NCBI RefSeq assembly: GCF_007680605.1
Contig: NZ_VEIO01000001.1
Coordinates: 1,116,001-1,180,000 of the forward strand
Reading direction: 5' to 3'
DNA from: Paenibacillus xylanexedens
GTDB taxonomy: Bacteria; Bacillota; Bacilli; Paenibacillales; Paenibacillaceae
DNA: 64,000 nt
The notes below the pieces were generated by a model that saw only the letters and a program-made list of their open reading frames with translations, had not been told where the DNA came from and did not search any database. Both the position numbers and the translations under genes were made by a program. Shown here one piece after another: positions 35,701 through 44,525 of the stretch; positions within the stretch are counted from its first letter, which is position 1; each line of letters begins with the position of its first letter.

Positions 35701-38700
35701 CGTCAAGTCTGACGGTGGGAGACACATTCAACTACAATGTTCAAATTACCAATACCGGCAATATTCCTGCAGTCGTTACCCTGACTGATCCGGTTCCTGC
35801 TGGAGCCATATTTGTGACAAACAGTGTTTTGATTAATGGAAACCCGGCTCCAGGTGTGAGTCCAAATACAGGAATCAGTCTGGGAACACTGGCTGCCGGA
35901 GCGTCCGTGACGCTGTCTTTTCTGTCAACCGTCACAAGTCTGCCCGATCCAAGACAGTTAATTAACCAGGCAGTTGCCTCATACAACTATACACTGCCGA
36001 GCGGAAGAGCTATTGCGGGCTTTGTTCCATCCAATACGGTTACGATCCCGGTGTCCTTGCCGAACGTCAGCATTGTTAAAACGGATAACGCTGATTATGC
36101 GGTGTCTGGAGATGTGATCCGTTATACTTCTGTGATTCGAAATAATGGAACCACCGCTGTGAACAACGTCATTTTTGTCGATCCGCTGCCTACGAACACC
36201 CCATTTATACCCGGAAGTGTCCTGGTGAACGGCGTTGCTTCACCGCTCTCCAATCCGACCGCCGGCATTCCAATCGGTACTTTGGCCCCGGGAGCCGAAG
36301 TTACCGTAACTTTTGAGGTGAGGATAACTATGCCGATCCCTTCCCAGATTAACAATCAGTCGACGGTCAGCTTTACTTCCGGCTCCTTCTCGGGTTCATC
36401 ATCGTCCAATACAACACAGACCCCTGTCATACAGCCGCAAATTGCACTTGTCAAAACGGCAAACACCATCAACGCAACCGTGGGAGATACCGTTGTTTAT
36501 ACCATAACGGTGAGCAATACCGGGAATCTGCAAGCCAATGTTACTGTAACGGATACGATCCCGGCAGCGACAAGCATTGTGCCTAACAGTGTAGTTGTCT
36601 CGGGTGTACCACAGCCGGGAGTTACGCCAGGCGCTGGCATTCCGGTAGGCATTGTAGCGGCAGGGGCAACAGCCATTGTAACGTTCGCGGTCGTGGTGGA
36701 TTCTTTGCCATCTCCGCAGCAACTTAGCAATTTTGCTTCATCGACGTTTACATTCACACCGCCTGACGGGCGAACGTTAACGGGAACAGCAACGTCCAAC
36801 ACACTTACCTTCCCGGTTTCATCGCCTAACGTTAGTGTAGTGAAAAGCACAGTATCTACAGCTGCAACCGTGGGTGACACTATTGTTTATTCCGTATTGG
36901 TGACCAACAGCGGTATTGCACCTGTAAACAGTGTGCAGTTCTCGGACCCGATTCCGTCCGGGGCTTCATTTGTGCCGGGCACTGTAACGGTAAATGGTGT
37001 GGCACAACCCGCAGCCAGTCCTTCAGGAGGAATACCGCTAGGTACCCTTGCACCAGGCGGAACGGCAACCGTTACATTTAGCGTCATCGTTAACGGGATT
37101 CCTACAAACAATCAGTTGAGTAATCGGTCGACGGTTACGTTCACTTCCGGAACATTCTCAGGCACAACATTCTCCAATACCGTCTTAACCCCGGTATTTC
37201 AACCGGTATTAGTCGCTCAGAAAACAGCCAGTACTCAGAATGCCACCGTAGGCGACACCGTTAGTTATACGATTAGTGTAAATAATCAGGGGAATTTTGG
37301 AGCGCAGATTAACCTGACCGATAATTTGCCGGCAGGCACAGTGCTTGTGCCGAACAGTGTTATCGTCAATGGCCAGCCGCTACCAGCAGCCAGTCCGGCA
37401 ACGGGTATTCCTGCCGGTACGGTGGCAGCCGGAGCGACAACAACCATTACTTTTTCCGTTGTCATAGATACACTGCCAAGCCCGCAACAACTTGTGAACC
37501 AGGCCTCCGTTGCGTTATCTTTCACACTGCCGGACGGAAGAAGTATCAGCAGATCCGTACTCACTAATGTACTGACCATCCCGGTGTCTGCACCTGACGT
37601 AGATGTTGTTAAATCTACCACATCCACAGCCGCTTCTGTGGGTGATATCGTAACCTACAGCATCGATGTAACCAACAATGGAATTGCCAATGTCAGCAAT
37701 GTCATATTTACCGATGCTTTGCCGGCAAGCACAGTACTCGCACCAAGCGGGGTCTTTGTGGATGGCGTGCTGCGTCCCAATGCAAATCCTTCAACAGGCA
37801 TCACCTTGGGTTCCATTGCACCTGGAGTCACCGTAACCGTTGTATTTAGTGTACGAGTGACAAGTCTGCCCGCAACGGCTGTATTGAACAATCAATCAAC
37901 GGTAAGTTTTACTTCAGGAGCATTCTCGGCGACGACGTTTTCCAACACGGTCTCGACCCCGGTATACCAGCCTATTCTGGCTGCAGTCAAAACGGGGGAT
38001 CAAGCTATTGCCACGGTTGGAGATACGGTAATTTATAGCATTGCTGTAACGAATACCGGAAACTATGGTGCATCGGTGACACTGACTGATACCATTCCTG
38101 CCGGGACGGAGTTTGTGCCAAACAGTGTCGTGATTAATGGGGCATCGGCACCCGGCGTTGACCCCGCTTCGGGAATTTCACTTGGTGTGGTCACCACTAC
38201 GACCATCGTCACTTTTTCAATCGTCATCACAACGCTCCCAGTAAGCCAGTCCATTACAAATCAGGCGTCAGCAACCTTTACGTACACGCTACCGGATGGA
38301 AGAACACTTGGGGGAAGCATTACTTCGAATGCTCTGATTATTCAAGTCTCGGCACCGAATGTCACTGTTGTGAAAACAACAACATCTACAGATGCCGTCG
38401 TAGGCGACACCATTGTTTATGAGATGGTTGTGACCAACAGTGGCATAGACCCGGTCAACAACATCGTTCTGACAGACCCGATCGATCCGGCGACCACTTT
38501 TGTTACGGGAAGTGTGCTGGTTAACGGCACACCTCGTGCTTCGGCGAACCCGGCACTGGGCATTGCGCTGGGAACACTGGCTCCCGGGGAGTCGATTGCG
38601 GTATCCTACGCTGTCCGTGTTAACTCCCTTCCAACACCGCCGCAAGTCAGCAGTCAATCTTCTGTAAGCTTTACATCGGGTGTGTTCTCAGGAGCGGCTT

Positions 38701-39407
38701 ATTCCAATACGATTGTTACTCCAATCTATCAGCCCATTATTGCCGTTTCCAAAACAGCAAGCAGATCAAACGCTACGGTTGGTGACGACATCGTGTATTC
38801 ATTTACAATTAACAACAGCGGTAACCTTGTTGCGACGCTTACATTAACAGATAACATTCCAACCGGTGCGGTGCTTCTCCCGAACAGTGTTCTGATCGAT
38901 GGTGTGCCGCAACCAGGTGCCAATCCCGAAACAGGTATCGTCGTAGGTAACATTCCTCCTGGTGGCTCTGTGAATGTAACGGTCACCTTGGGCGTTACGG
39001 TCGATTCGCTGCCTCAAAATCAGCAACTGCGCAACCAAGCTGTCGCGAACTATACATTCAGTCCACCAGACGGGCGTGTATTGACGGGAACGGTATCATC
39101 CAATGTACTTGTCATTCCTGTATCGGCACCAAACGTAACTGTTGTCAAGAGCACCAGTGCCATTGATGCTGTCGTTGGTGATGTGATCACGTATACGGTA
39201 GTGGTAACGAATAACGGCATAGAAACAGTGAATAACGTGGTCATGGTCGATCCGGTTCCCGTTGGAACTGTATTTGTGCCGGGAAGTGTAGTTGTAAACG
39301 GTGTGGCGAGACCGACAGGTAATCCGAATACAGGTATCACACTAGGTTCCATTGCTGCCGGTGCTTCTACTACAGTTACATTCAATGTAGAGGTTGTGGT
39401 GATATGA
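32703..39407 (+). CDS. Giant DUF11-repeat (Ig-like) protein, part 1
   Basis: This protein has about 2234 residues. A unique N-terminal domain (about 1-345, beginning PLVVRSTINATGAITFTGNTLGLS) is followed by 15 tandem DUF11 units of about 128 residues, each starting with a VVKS..T.AT.VGD.V.Y pattern. Units alternate between two endings, SFTSGxFSG..SNTVxTPVYQP and TPDGRTLTG..SNTLxIPVSxPN. Unit 15 breaks off before its ending. There is no signal peptide, LPXTG or membrane segment. In-frame ATG is absent; GGGAGGTGA (32689-32697) is ideally placed for the ATT at 32703. A GTG at 32694 lies inside that site and a TTG at 32634 has none. DUF11 proteins are usually surface or spore-surface proteins; this is inferred. 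Confidence 0.8.
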   Translation: MPLVVRSTINATGAITFTGNTLGLSRSETAGVPGTLDSIGGFTTTNTALTYGTYPAGTTSLYQSNSSAAILVLPAGSTVLYAELIWGGSYINGTVNLSSAINNPVTFTTPAGTFSVTPDPATYNQFDLGNNAAGYVRSANVTTLVQNGGAGTYVTGGVVGTIVITNDSTANHAGWTLGVIYQNGNLPFRNMSLRAGGVLVQASSAPVVTTLTGFATPVSGALGGRALFSAQEGDANRTGDQALFGATSATSVALSGPNNLAANFFASQINGDTGALNTTGTFGTRNQINGAPGTNIVGGRQGWDITNVDVSARLINNQSSAVLTLTTSGDAYIVNGNAIQVDINAPRITVAKSFTATGAVAGDIVTYTATITNGGSASAASVVLSDTLPAGLTFVPGSITVGGVSRPTLDVTSGIPLGSLALNSSVVVTYRAQITNDTSVLQLVNSANAAFTFQSVAGGPVISGVIPSNNSTLPVYSPNLSIVKSANTTNATVGDQVTYTLQVTNGGNVGANVTIADNIPSGSSYVAGSFRVNGTVIAGANPAAGVNLGTLATGSVTTITFQVLVTNLPTPPTLVDQATASYSFTSPDGRTITGSAASNTLTIPVTLPNVTVLKTATVTDVAVGETFTYSVVTTNGGIQPITNAILSDSLPTGLSFVPGSVTVRGISVPSANPASGIALGTLNATTSATVTFQVSVQSVPTGGSLLNRASVSYSSGAFTGISNSNSITTPVYQPVINIVKSASQTNATQGDQLAYTLVVSNTGNIAAQVNVSDTIPAGLTFVPDSVTVNGTARPGTSPLTGIALGSILPGGSTTVVFRATLTTIPSPPLLENQGSATYTYQLPSGRNLSGSSSSNIVRIPASAPNITLSKTVNTTDGTVGDALTYRVVITNAGGGAVQNLVLSDTPSSGSEFIAGTVTVNGVVQSSASPVAGIALGTLSNSASITVTYQTRITAVPSSGVVSNRASAAFTSGSFNGVSSSVTVNTPVYQPVIQVLKSASTSSLTVGDTFNYNVQITNTGNIPAVVTLTDPVPAGAIFVTNSVLINGNPAPGVSPNTGISLGTLAAGASVTLSFLSTVTSLPDPRQLINQAVASYNYTLPSGRAIAGFVPSNTVTIPVSLPNVSIVKTDNADYAVSGDVIRYTSVIRNNGTTAVNNVIFVDPLPTNTPFIPGSVLVNGVASPLSNPTAGIPIGTLAPGAEVTVTFEVRITMPIPSQINNQSTVSFTSGSFSGSSSSNTTQTPVIQPQIALVKTANTINATVGDTVVYTITVSNTGNLQANVTVTDTIPAATSIVPNSVVVSGVPQPGVTPGAGIPVGIVAAGATAIVTFAVVVDSLPSPQQLSNFASSTFTFTPPDGRTLTGTATSNTLTFPVSSPNVSVVKSTVSTAATVGDTIVYSVLVTNSGIAPVNSVQFSDPIPSGASFVPGTVTVNGVAQPAASPSGGIPLGTLAPGGTATVTFSVIVNGIPTNNQLSNRSTVTFTSGTFSGTTFSNTVLTPVFQPVLVAQKTASTQNATVGDTVSYTISVNNQGNFGAQINLTDNLPAGTVLVPNSVIVNGQPLPAASPATGIPAGTVAAGATTTITFSVVIDTLPSPQQLVNQASVALSFTLPDGRSISRSVLTNVLTIPVSAPDVDVVKSTTSTAASVGDIVTYSIDVTNNGIANVSNVIFTDALPASTVLAPSGVFVDGVLRPNANPSTGITLGSIAPGVTVTVVFSVRVTSLPATAVLNNQSTVSFTSGAFSATTFSNTVSTPVYQPILAAVKTGDQAIATVGDTVIYSIAVTNTGNYGASVTLTDTIPAGTEFVPNSVVINGASAPGVDPASGISLGVVTTTTIVTFSIVITTLPVSQSITNQASATFTYTLPDGRTLGGSITSNALIIQVSAPNVTVVKTTTSTDAVVGDTIVYEMVVTNSGIDPVNNIVLTDPIDPATTFVTGSVLVNGTPRASANPALGIALGTLAPGESIAVSYAVRVNSLPTPPQVSSQSSVSFTSGVFSGAAYSNTIVTPIYQPIIAVSKTASRSNATVGDDIVYSFTINNSGNLVATLTLTDNIPTGAVLLPNSVLIDGVPQPGANPETGIVVGNIPPGGSVNVTVTLGVTVDSLPQNQQLRNQAVANYTFSPPDGRVLTGTVSSNVLVIPVSAPNVTVVKSTSAIDAVVGDVITYTVVVTNNGIETVNNVVMVDPVPVGTVFVPGSVVVNGVARPTGNPNTGITLGSIAAGASTTVTFNVEVVVI

Positions 39408-41110
39408 GCGAAATTCCAGGTACGTTGTCCCACTGGTTAAAGAATCAGTCCCTGGTTCGATTCAGCTCGGGTACGACTGAACTGGAACAGGTGGCTTATT
39501 CCAACACCGTTGTGACACCATGGGTCGGTCCCAGGCTCAAAGTGAGCAAACGATGCAATGTAACAACAGCAGCCTTGGGCCAATCTCTGACTTATCAGAT
39601 TGAGATTGTAAACACGGGCAACCGCGCGGCAATGATCCGTGTGGTAGATCCGCTCTCTCTCGAAACGGCTCTTCTGCCAAACAGCGTGCTGAGGGATGGC
39701 ATCCCCTTGCCAGGAGTCTCTCCCACGCAGGGTTTGCCCCCGGCAGAAGTTGCGCCCGGTGCAGTACTGACCTATCATTTTCAAGTCGTTATTGTGCGAG
39801 TGCCTGGGAATCTCACGCTATTGAACCAGGCGGAAGTAAAATATGAGTTTGTCACAACAGACAGCAGAACGGTTAACGGGACGGAAAAGTCCAACGTTGT
39901 TGAAGTTCGTATCGAAACATCGCGGCTCGAAGTGAGCTTGCAAGTGGACCGGAGCAACACGTTTGCTGGAGATATCTTGATGTACACGGTGCTAGTGAGC
40001 AATCCGGGGTTTGCCGCGGCGACAGGTGCTGTATTAACAGTGAGGTTGCCACAAGGTGCCATCTTTATCCCGGCAAGTGTGACGATTAACGATATGTTCG
40101 CACCACAAGTCACACCGGATGCTGGAATTGATCTTGGTGATATTGGGCCAGGAAATGTGATTCGGGTGCAGTATCGAGTACAGGTAACCCAGGTGACAGA
40201 TTCGCAAGCCCCGGATCAATTATCAAGTGAAGCTGTCTTAAAATACATTACTGCAGGGAAACAAGAAGTTGTTTATTCCAATGTGGTCACACTGATTATT
40301 GTTGAACCTCAAATTTCCGTTGTCAAAACGGTCTCTCCTGCAATAACGACACCAGGAGATACGGCGCGATATCATATCACGGTGTCTAACAAAAGCAATT
40401 ATGCAGTGGATGCCAAACTTCAGGATGTTTTGCCTGCAGCGCTAGTCTTTGTTGAAGGTAGTCTCAGCTGGAATGGAGTCAAACGTCCAGGTACGAACCC
40501 CAATATAGGGATTAATCTGGGCACACTAACTGCCCGCTCCGAGCTACATATTCAATTTGAGGCTCAGGTGGAAAACGAAGTGGCTGCGGCAGAGATTTCC
40601 ACGCAACACAGTTATGTGAATCGCGCCGCATTACTATACACATTCCGCTTGCCGGATTCTCGTACAGTTCAACGCAGGCTTATCTCAAATGAAGCTGTTC
40701 TGGAGGTCAGATTGCCTGTCATTCAGGTTCATGTGGAGGTATTCCCCTCTATTGTTGAGCAGGGAGGCACGGTCACTTTTAACGTAAGTGTCAGTAACAC
40801 GGGTTCGTTGCCTGCACGCGTGCAGTTGGGTAATATTCTGCCTCAGGGAGCTAAATGGGTGGGGCAAGAGGGTGGTCAGATGCAGTTAAATATCCCCGAA
40901 TATTCGACTCCAAGGTATCTTCACATTGGTGAGCTCGGCGCAGGATCGGAAAAAGAATTTGCTTACCTTGTGCAACTTGCTCCTGAACAAACGGGTATTC
41001 TGCAAGGGAACTTGACGGCCCTCTACACGTATGAGTGGAATGCACAACGACGCTCAGGAGAGACTAGATCAAACCAATACACCATACTGGTTGAAGCTCA
41101 AGATGAGTAA
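39404..41110 (+). CDS. DUF11-repeat protein, part 2
   Basis: This 568-residue protein overlaps the preceding gene by ATGA. Its first ~40 residues (LKNQSLVRFSSG....AYSNTVVTPWVGP) are the missing ending of DUF11 unit 15 of part 1. Four further, more divergent units follow (starting LKVSKRCN, LEVSLQVD, ISVVKTVS, IQVHVEVF) and keep the alternation of ending types. No signal peptide or anchor is seen. A weak GAGG lies 10 bases before the ATG, so translation is probably coupled by reinitiation; alternatively the two genes are a split ancestral one. The final unit lacks the usual motif and may act as a cap. Confidence 0.78.
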   Translation: MSEIPGTLSHWLKNQSLVRFSSGTTELEQVAYSNTVVTPWVGPRLKVSKRCNVTTAALGQSLTYQIEIVNTGNRAAMIRVVDPLSLETALLPNSVLRDGIPLPGVSPTQGLPPAEVAPGAVLTYHFQVVIVRVPGNLTLLNQAEVKYEFVTTDSRTVNGTEKSNVVEVRIETSRLEVSLQVDRSNTFAGDILMYTVLVSNPGFAAATGAVLTVRLPQGAIFIPASVTINDMFAPQVTPDAGIDLGDIGPGNVIRVQYRVQVTQVTDSQAPDQLSSEAVLKYITAGKQEVVYSNVVTLIIVEPQISVVKTVSPAITTPGDTARYHITVSNKSNYAVDAKLQDVLPAALVFVEGSLSWNGVKRPGTNPNIGINLGTLTARSELHIQFEAQVENEVAAAEISTQHSYVNRAALLYTFRLPDSRTVQRRLISNEAVLEVRLPVIQVHVEVFPSIVEQGGTVTFNVSVSNTGSLPARVQLGNILPQGAKWVGQEGGQMQLNIPEYSTPRYLHIGELGAGSEKEFAYLVQLAPEQTGILQGNLTALYTYEWNAQRRSGETRSNQYTILVEAQDE

Positions 41111-41270
41111 GAGATGGTGTGAAGTCATACAAGTTGAATATATACGAAGGAACTTAACGAAAAAAAGGTGTCATGACATTACACAAACGTAAATGAATGG
41201 TATACTAATTGAATATGCACTCGGCAAGCAACCGTGGAATCGGGACGTCGTAGTAGAGGAGGTAGCTGTT

Positions 41271-41528
41271 TTGGCCAAAGCAAAAGTCGCAAAAAGACCC
41301 ACACGGGATGAGTTCGAACTGGAGGAATTAGGGAATCAACTTGTGGAGGCTTTTCATGAGCGCTCAGAAGTGTTGTTGACCGTCTGGGGTAAGGAGGAGC
41401 AGGTACAGGGCATTATTGTAAAAATGGATTCCCGTACACGCCTTGTACATGTTGAGCATACGGAAGAGGAATTCACGGCGAAGGTGCCTTTTATGGATAT
41501 CATGCAGGTACAGTCGCCACGATACTGA
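41271..41528 (+). CDS. YolD-like protein
   Basis: This 85-residue soluble protein resembles the YolD-like family: RPTRDEFELEELGNQLVEAF, then a small beta domain with GIIVKMDSRTRLVHVEH and VPFMDIMQV. YolD proteins often sit beside Y-family DNA polymerase (UvrX/UmuC-like) genes, but none is present here; function is unknown. The TTG at 41271 has AGAGGAGG eight bases upstream; an ATG at 41193 has no ribosome site. Confidence 0.7.
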   Translation: MAKAKVAKRPTRDEFELEELGNQLVEAFHERSEVLLTVWGKEEQVQGIIVKMDSRTRLVHVEHTEEEFTAKVPFMDIMQVQSPRY

Positions 41529-41633
41529 CTTTAAAAATAATCCAACCCAATTTTAACAATAGGGCATTCGCCCTGTCAAAGTTTCGTTCTCTGCATAAGA
41601 TAACCCATACCTGTTGCAGAGGAGGTACAATCA

Positions 41634-41753
41634 ATGAGCGAAGTTTTAGGTGGAGAAACAAGAGGTTACGGCTATGGTGGTTTCACTTCTGTAGGCGCGA
41701 TTCTGGTTCTGTTCATCCTGTTGGTAATCATCTCCAAAGCGTTCTTGGTATAA
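41634..41753 (+). CDS. YjcZ-family tiny membrane (sporulation) protein
   Basis: This 39-residue protein has a Gly/Tyr-rich N-terminus (MSEVLGGETRGYGYGGF) and one hydrophobic helix (VGAILVLFILLVIISKAFLV). This is the layout of the YjcZ/TIGR01732 tiny transmembrane family, which in Bacilli is linked to sporulation. GAGGAGGT precedes the ATG at good spacing and a clean terminator follows, so it is a real monocistronic gene despite its size. Confidence 0.82.
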   Translation: MSEVLGGETRGYGYGGFTSVGAILVLFILLVIISKAFLV

Positions 41754-41777
41754 TCATTTCATCAAAATGATACAAGA

Positions 41778-41806
41778 AAGCTCTGCCGTCATGGCAGAGC
41801 TTTTTT
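41778..41806 (+). terminator. Terminator after yjcZ-like gene
   Basis: The 10-bp stem AAGCTCTGCC / GGCAGAGCTT (41778-41787 with 41793-41802) has a 5-base loop and a T6 run. Confidence 0.9.
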
Positions 41807-41918
41807 ATTACTATGTGCCGTGAATTCGTCCTTTGACGAATAATGTAGAAAATCGGATGCAAGCTACTTTCGTGTTGTGTTAAAATGAAAACATTCCCAC
41901 AGAAAGAGGTGTTTTTTC

Positions 41919-42422
41919 ATGAGTCAAGAACTGACTGCGTCTTTAAACGAGCAGATGAACTTCGAGTTTTACTCTGCTCATGTATACATGGCGATGGCTG
42001 CGTATTGTTCCAGCAAAAGCCTGGATGGATTTGCTAATTTTTTCCTCGTACAAGCGGAAGAGGAACGTTTCCATGGCATGAAAATTTATAAATTTCTGAA
42101 TGACCGCGGACATCGTGCTACACTGGCTGCGATGCCTGAACCGAAAAATGAATACGACTCCATGCTGGATGTGTTTGAACACGGTTATGCACATGAACAG
42201 CAAAACACGAAGAAATTTTATGCGCTGGCGGATATCGCGCTGAACGAGCGTGAACACGCAACAATGTATTTCTTGAAATGGTTCATCGATGAACAGGTTG
42301 AAGAGGAAGCTTTGTTTGATAACATCATTCAGAAGCTGCGCCGTATTGAGAATGACAGTAACGCCTTCTACATGCTGGATGCAGAGTTCAGCAAACGTTC
42401 ATTTACGGTTCCTGCGGAGTAA
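41919..42422 (+). CDS. ftnA: Bacterial non-heme ferritin
   Basis: This 167-residue ferritin is close to the usual length. Ferroxidase ligands are visible at Glu16, Glu49 and His52 (EEERFH), Glu92 (HEQQN), Gln125 and Glu128 (DEQVEEE). There is no heme Met, so it is FtnA-type and not a bacterioferritin. It forms a 24-subunit cage that oxidises and stores iron in the cytosol. GAGGTG precedes the ATG. It is monocistronic between two terminators. A Fur or PerR box could not be identified with confidence upstream. Confidence 0.93.
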   Translation: MSQELTASLNEQMNFEFYSAHVYMAMAAYCSSKSLDGFANFFLVQAEEERFHGMKIYKFLNDRGHRATLAAMPEPKNEYDSMLDVFEHGYAHEQQNTKKFYALADIALNEREHATMYFLKWFIDEQVEEEALFDNIIQKLRRIENDSNAFYMLDAEFSKRSFTVPAE

Positions 42423-42480
42423 GCAGAGCTGAACGTCAAAGCGTATATTCGTAACATTACATACCGTGTATACGGAAGAA

Positions 42481-42506
42481 AGCTTGCATTCGTGCAAGCT
42501 TTTTTG
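42481..42506 (+). terminator. Terminator after ferritin gene
   Basis: The perfect 9-bp stem AAGCTTGCA / TGCAAGCTT (42481-42489 with 42494-42502) is closed by a TTCG tetraloop and followed by T. Confidence 0.92.
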
Positions 42507-42793
42507 CTGTGTTCAATCCTATTAAATTCATTATACGTCTATCAGAATATAGAAATAGGGTAATAAATAATATGTCAACATTGATCTATGGATACCGATG
42601 CTAGGTTGGAGATCAAATCTATCAAAATCGTTTTAATTTTTAAGTTTATCTGACAAAAGTGTAACTCATCCGTAGCCTTTGAAGCGAGAAGAGTGAAAGG
42701 TGTCTCTGATACTATTAAAATTAATCGCCAAGGGATACGAGTTAAGAGGACACACACACCCGGGTAAAAACACACACAAGGGAGACTATTATT

Positions 42794-43537
42794 ATGCTAC
42801 AACTTCGTAAATCATTCGTTGCTACACTCGCTATTGTACTTCTGTTACCGTTTTTATTGTTGCCACAGTCTGCATCAGCCACAGCGTCATCCGCCGATAA
42901 ATCAAGCCCTAAGGCCAATACAAAAATTTTATATCTGACGTTTGATGATGGCCCTACTGCGCATACCAATCAACTTCTCGATATTTTGGATGAATATAAA
43001 GTCAAAGCTACCTTTTTCATGCTTGGGCCTCATATGGAACAATATCAGAAAGCAACGAAACGTATTGTAAAAGAAGGACATGGACTTGGATTGCATGGTG
43101 TAACCCATGTGCCAAGCAAATTTTACAAAAATGCTTACAGCGGATTGAAAGAAATGCAACAAGCCAATGAAAGCTTGAATAAGGTTGCTGGTGTTAAAAC
43201 GAGTCTTGTACGCACACCCTATGGCAGTAAACCTTATTTGAAACCTGCTTATCGCAACGTGCTTCTTGCGCAGGGAGGATTTCATCTGTGGGATTGGAAC
43301 GTTGACTCACTTGACTGGAAGTACAAGAAAGATCATCAGAAAGTATACAACAACGTCATGCAGCAAGTTCACAACATCCATAAAAATGGAACTACACCTG
43401 TAGTACTAATGCATGATCAGGAGGCTACATTGAAAGTATTGCCTCAAGTATTGAAAACATTGAAGGCGGAAGGATATCAATTCGAAATTTTAACCAAGAA
43501 CGTGCAACCGGTGAATTTCTGGAATGACAAGCGTTGA
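42794..43537 (+). CDS. Secreted polysaccharide deacetylase (NodB/CE4)
   Basis: This 247-residue exported protein has a signal peptide (residues 1-29, SASA cleavage region). The CE4 motifs are complete: TFDDGP (Asp51/Asp52), HGVTH (metal His101/His105), RTPYGS, DWNVDSLDW and LMHD. It probably deacetylates peptidoglycan or chitin-type GlcNAc in the wall. AAGGGAG precedes the ATG. The 371-base gap before it (42423-42793) contains the ferritin terminator, an AT-rich stretch and two CA-repeat tracts near 42751-42779, and no other gene that I can see. A lipoprotein gene follows 64 bases later and could share the transcript. Confidence 0.88.
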   Translation: MLQLRKSFVATLAIVLLLPFLLLPQSASATASSADKSSPKANTKILYLTFDDGPTAHTNQLLDILDEYKVKATFFMLGPHMEQYQKATKRIVKEGHGLGLHGVTHVPSKFYKNAYSGLKEMQQANESLNKVAGVKTSLVRTPYGSKPYLKPAYRNVLLAQGGFHLWDWNVDSLDWKYKKDHQKVYNNVMQQVHNIHKNGTTPVVLMHDQEATLKVLPQVLKTLKAEGYQFEILTKNVQPVNFWNDKR

Positions 43538-43601
43538 GAACAGGTCACTAGCAACGAAAAACTAGGAACTGGGCCGGTGCAAACATTAGGAGGTATACAT
43601 C

Positions 43602-44525
43602 ATGAAAAAACAATCGTTATGGATGACCATTCCGGTGACGACAGCCGTTTTGCTCGCGCTGGCTGGATGCGGAGGACCAGGCTCGAATCAGGCATCGACG
43701 GGCGGGCAACCATCCGCAGCATCCGGTAGTGAGCAAACGCAGTCGGGAAGCGGGAGCTCCGCTTCTACCGATACTGAAGAGAACGGCACGAAAACAAACA
43801 CGGCTACCAATGCTTCTTCTGCTTCAACAGGCAAAGATGGCACTGCCAATTCAAATACCAATGGAAGTACAACCCATTCGGAGTTATCCAATGTTGACGA
43901 AGTAGTGAAGGCTGTCCGCAGCGAGTTGAAGAATCAGAGTGTTTCGCTCCCGACCTCTTTCCCATTACCTAAAGGTAAGTATCTGGGGGCAGCGATTACA
44001 ACAAACACGATCGATGCTTCACATGTAAACTTTTATACAGTAAACAAACCACTGGCGTTAAATGATCCCTCATTAACGAATTCAAACAGCAAAATGCCTT
44101 GGTTAGCGAGTTATGAAGTGAAAACCTATGAGAATCCCAATCAAACGGATTTATTCCCTGAAACAGATTTGCAAAATATACCGAAGGATATGAGTGTTGA
44201 TTTGGGACACGGCATCAAGGGCATGGTGGAAGGCGCGGCCGGTAGTCAGTATCTAACATGGCAGGAAGGTCGATGGACATTACAGATTCGCTCCGTCTCC
44301 GAGGACCGGATGAACAACCCGGGGATTGCAAAGAAAATGGTTGAGTACCTGGAGTCACATATGTTACCTGCTCCCAAAGACAAAGGATTTGTGGACGTGC
44401 AATATGCTAGTGGCGGAAAAAGCGTGCGTGTCACGATTTCATGGCAAGACGGCAAACAAATTCATCAGTTGAAAACAGGCCAGGTTCCATTGGACGCACT
44501 TGGAATGGTTGTATCGGTAAAATAA
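43602..44525 (+). CDS. Hypothetical lipoprotein with Ser/Thr/Gly-rich linker
   Basis: This 307-residue protein has a lipoprotein signal peptide (lipobox LALAGC, lipidated Cys23), a low-complexity Ser/Thr/Gly/Asn linker (about 24-95) that probably spans the cell wall, and a folded domain (about 98-307) with no family I recognise. AGGAGGT precedes the ATG. It may be cotranscribed with the polysaccharide deacetylase. Its TAA lies within the left arm of a perfect bidirectional terminator. Confidence 0.75.
   Translation: MKKQSLWMTIPVTTAVLLALAGCGGPGSNQASTGGQPSAASGSEQTQSGSGSSASTDTEENGTKTNTATNASSASTGKDGTANSNTNGSTTHSELSNVDEVVKAVRSELKNQSVSLPTSFPLPKGKYLGAAITTNTIDASHVNFYTVNKPLALNDPSLTNSNSKMPWLASYEVKTYENPNQTDLFPETDLQNIPKDMSVDLGHGIKGMVEGAAGSQYLTWQEGRWTLQIRSVSEDRMNNPGIAKKMVEYLESHMLPAPKDKGFVDVQYASGGKSVRVTISWQDGKQIHQLKTGQVPLDALGMVVSVK

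Noticed and set aside
39380..39410. Programmed -1 frameshift joining the two DUF11 genes
   Set aside because: The sequence before the stop (GTGGTGATATGA) has no X-XXY-YYZ slippery heptamer and no clear downstream stem was seen, so ATGA-coupled reinitiation or an old mutation is preferred.
42751..42779. CA-repeat tracts before the deacetylase gene
   Set aside because: Short simple-sequence tracts around a CCCGGG; no defined function can be argued from them.
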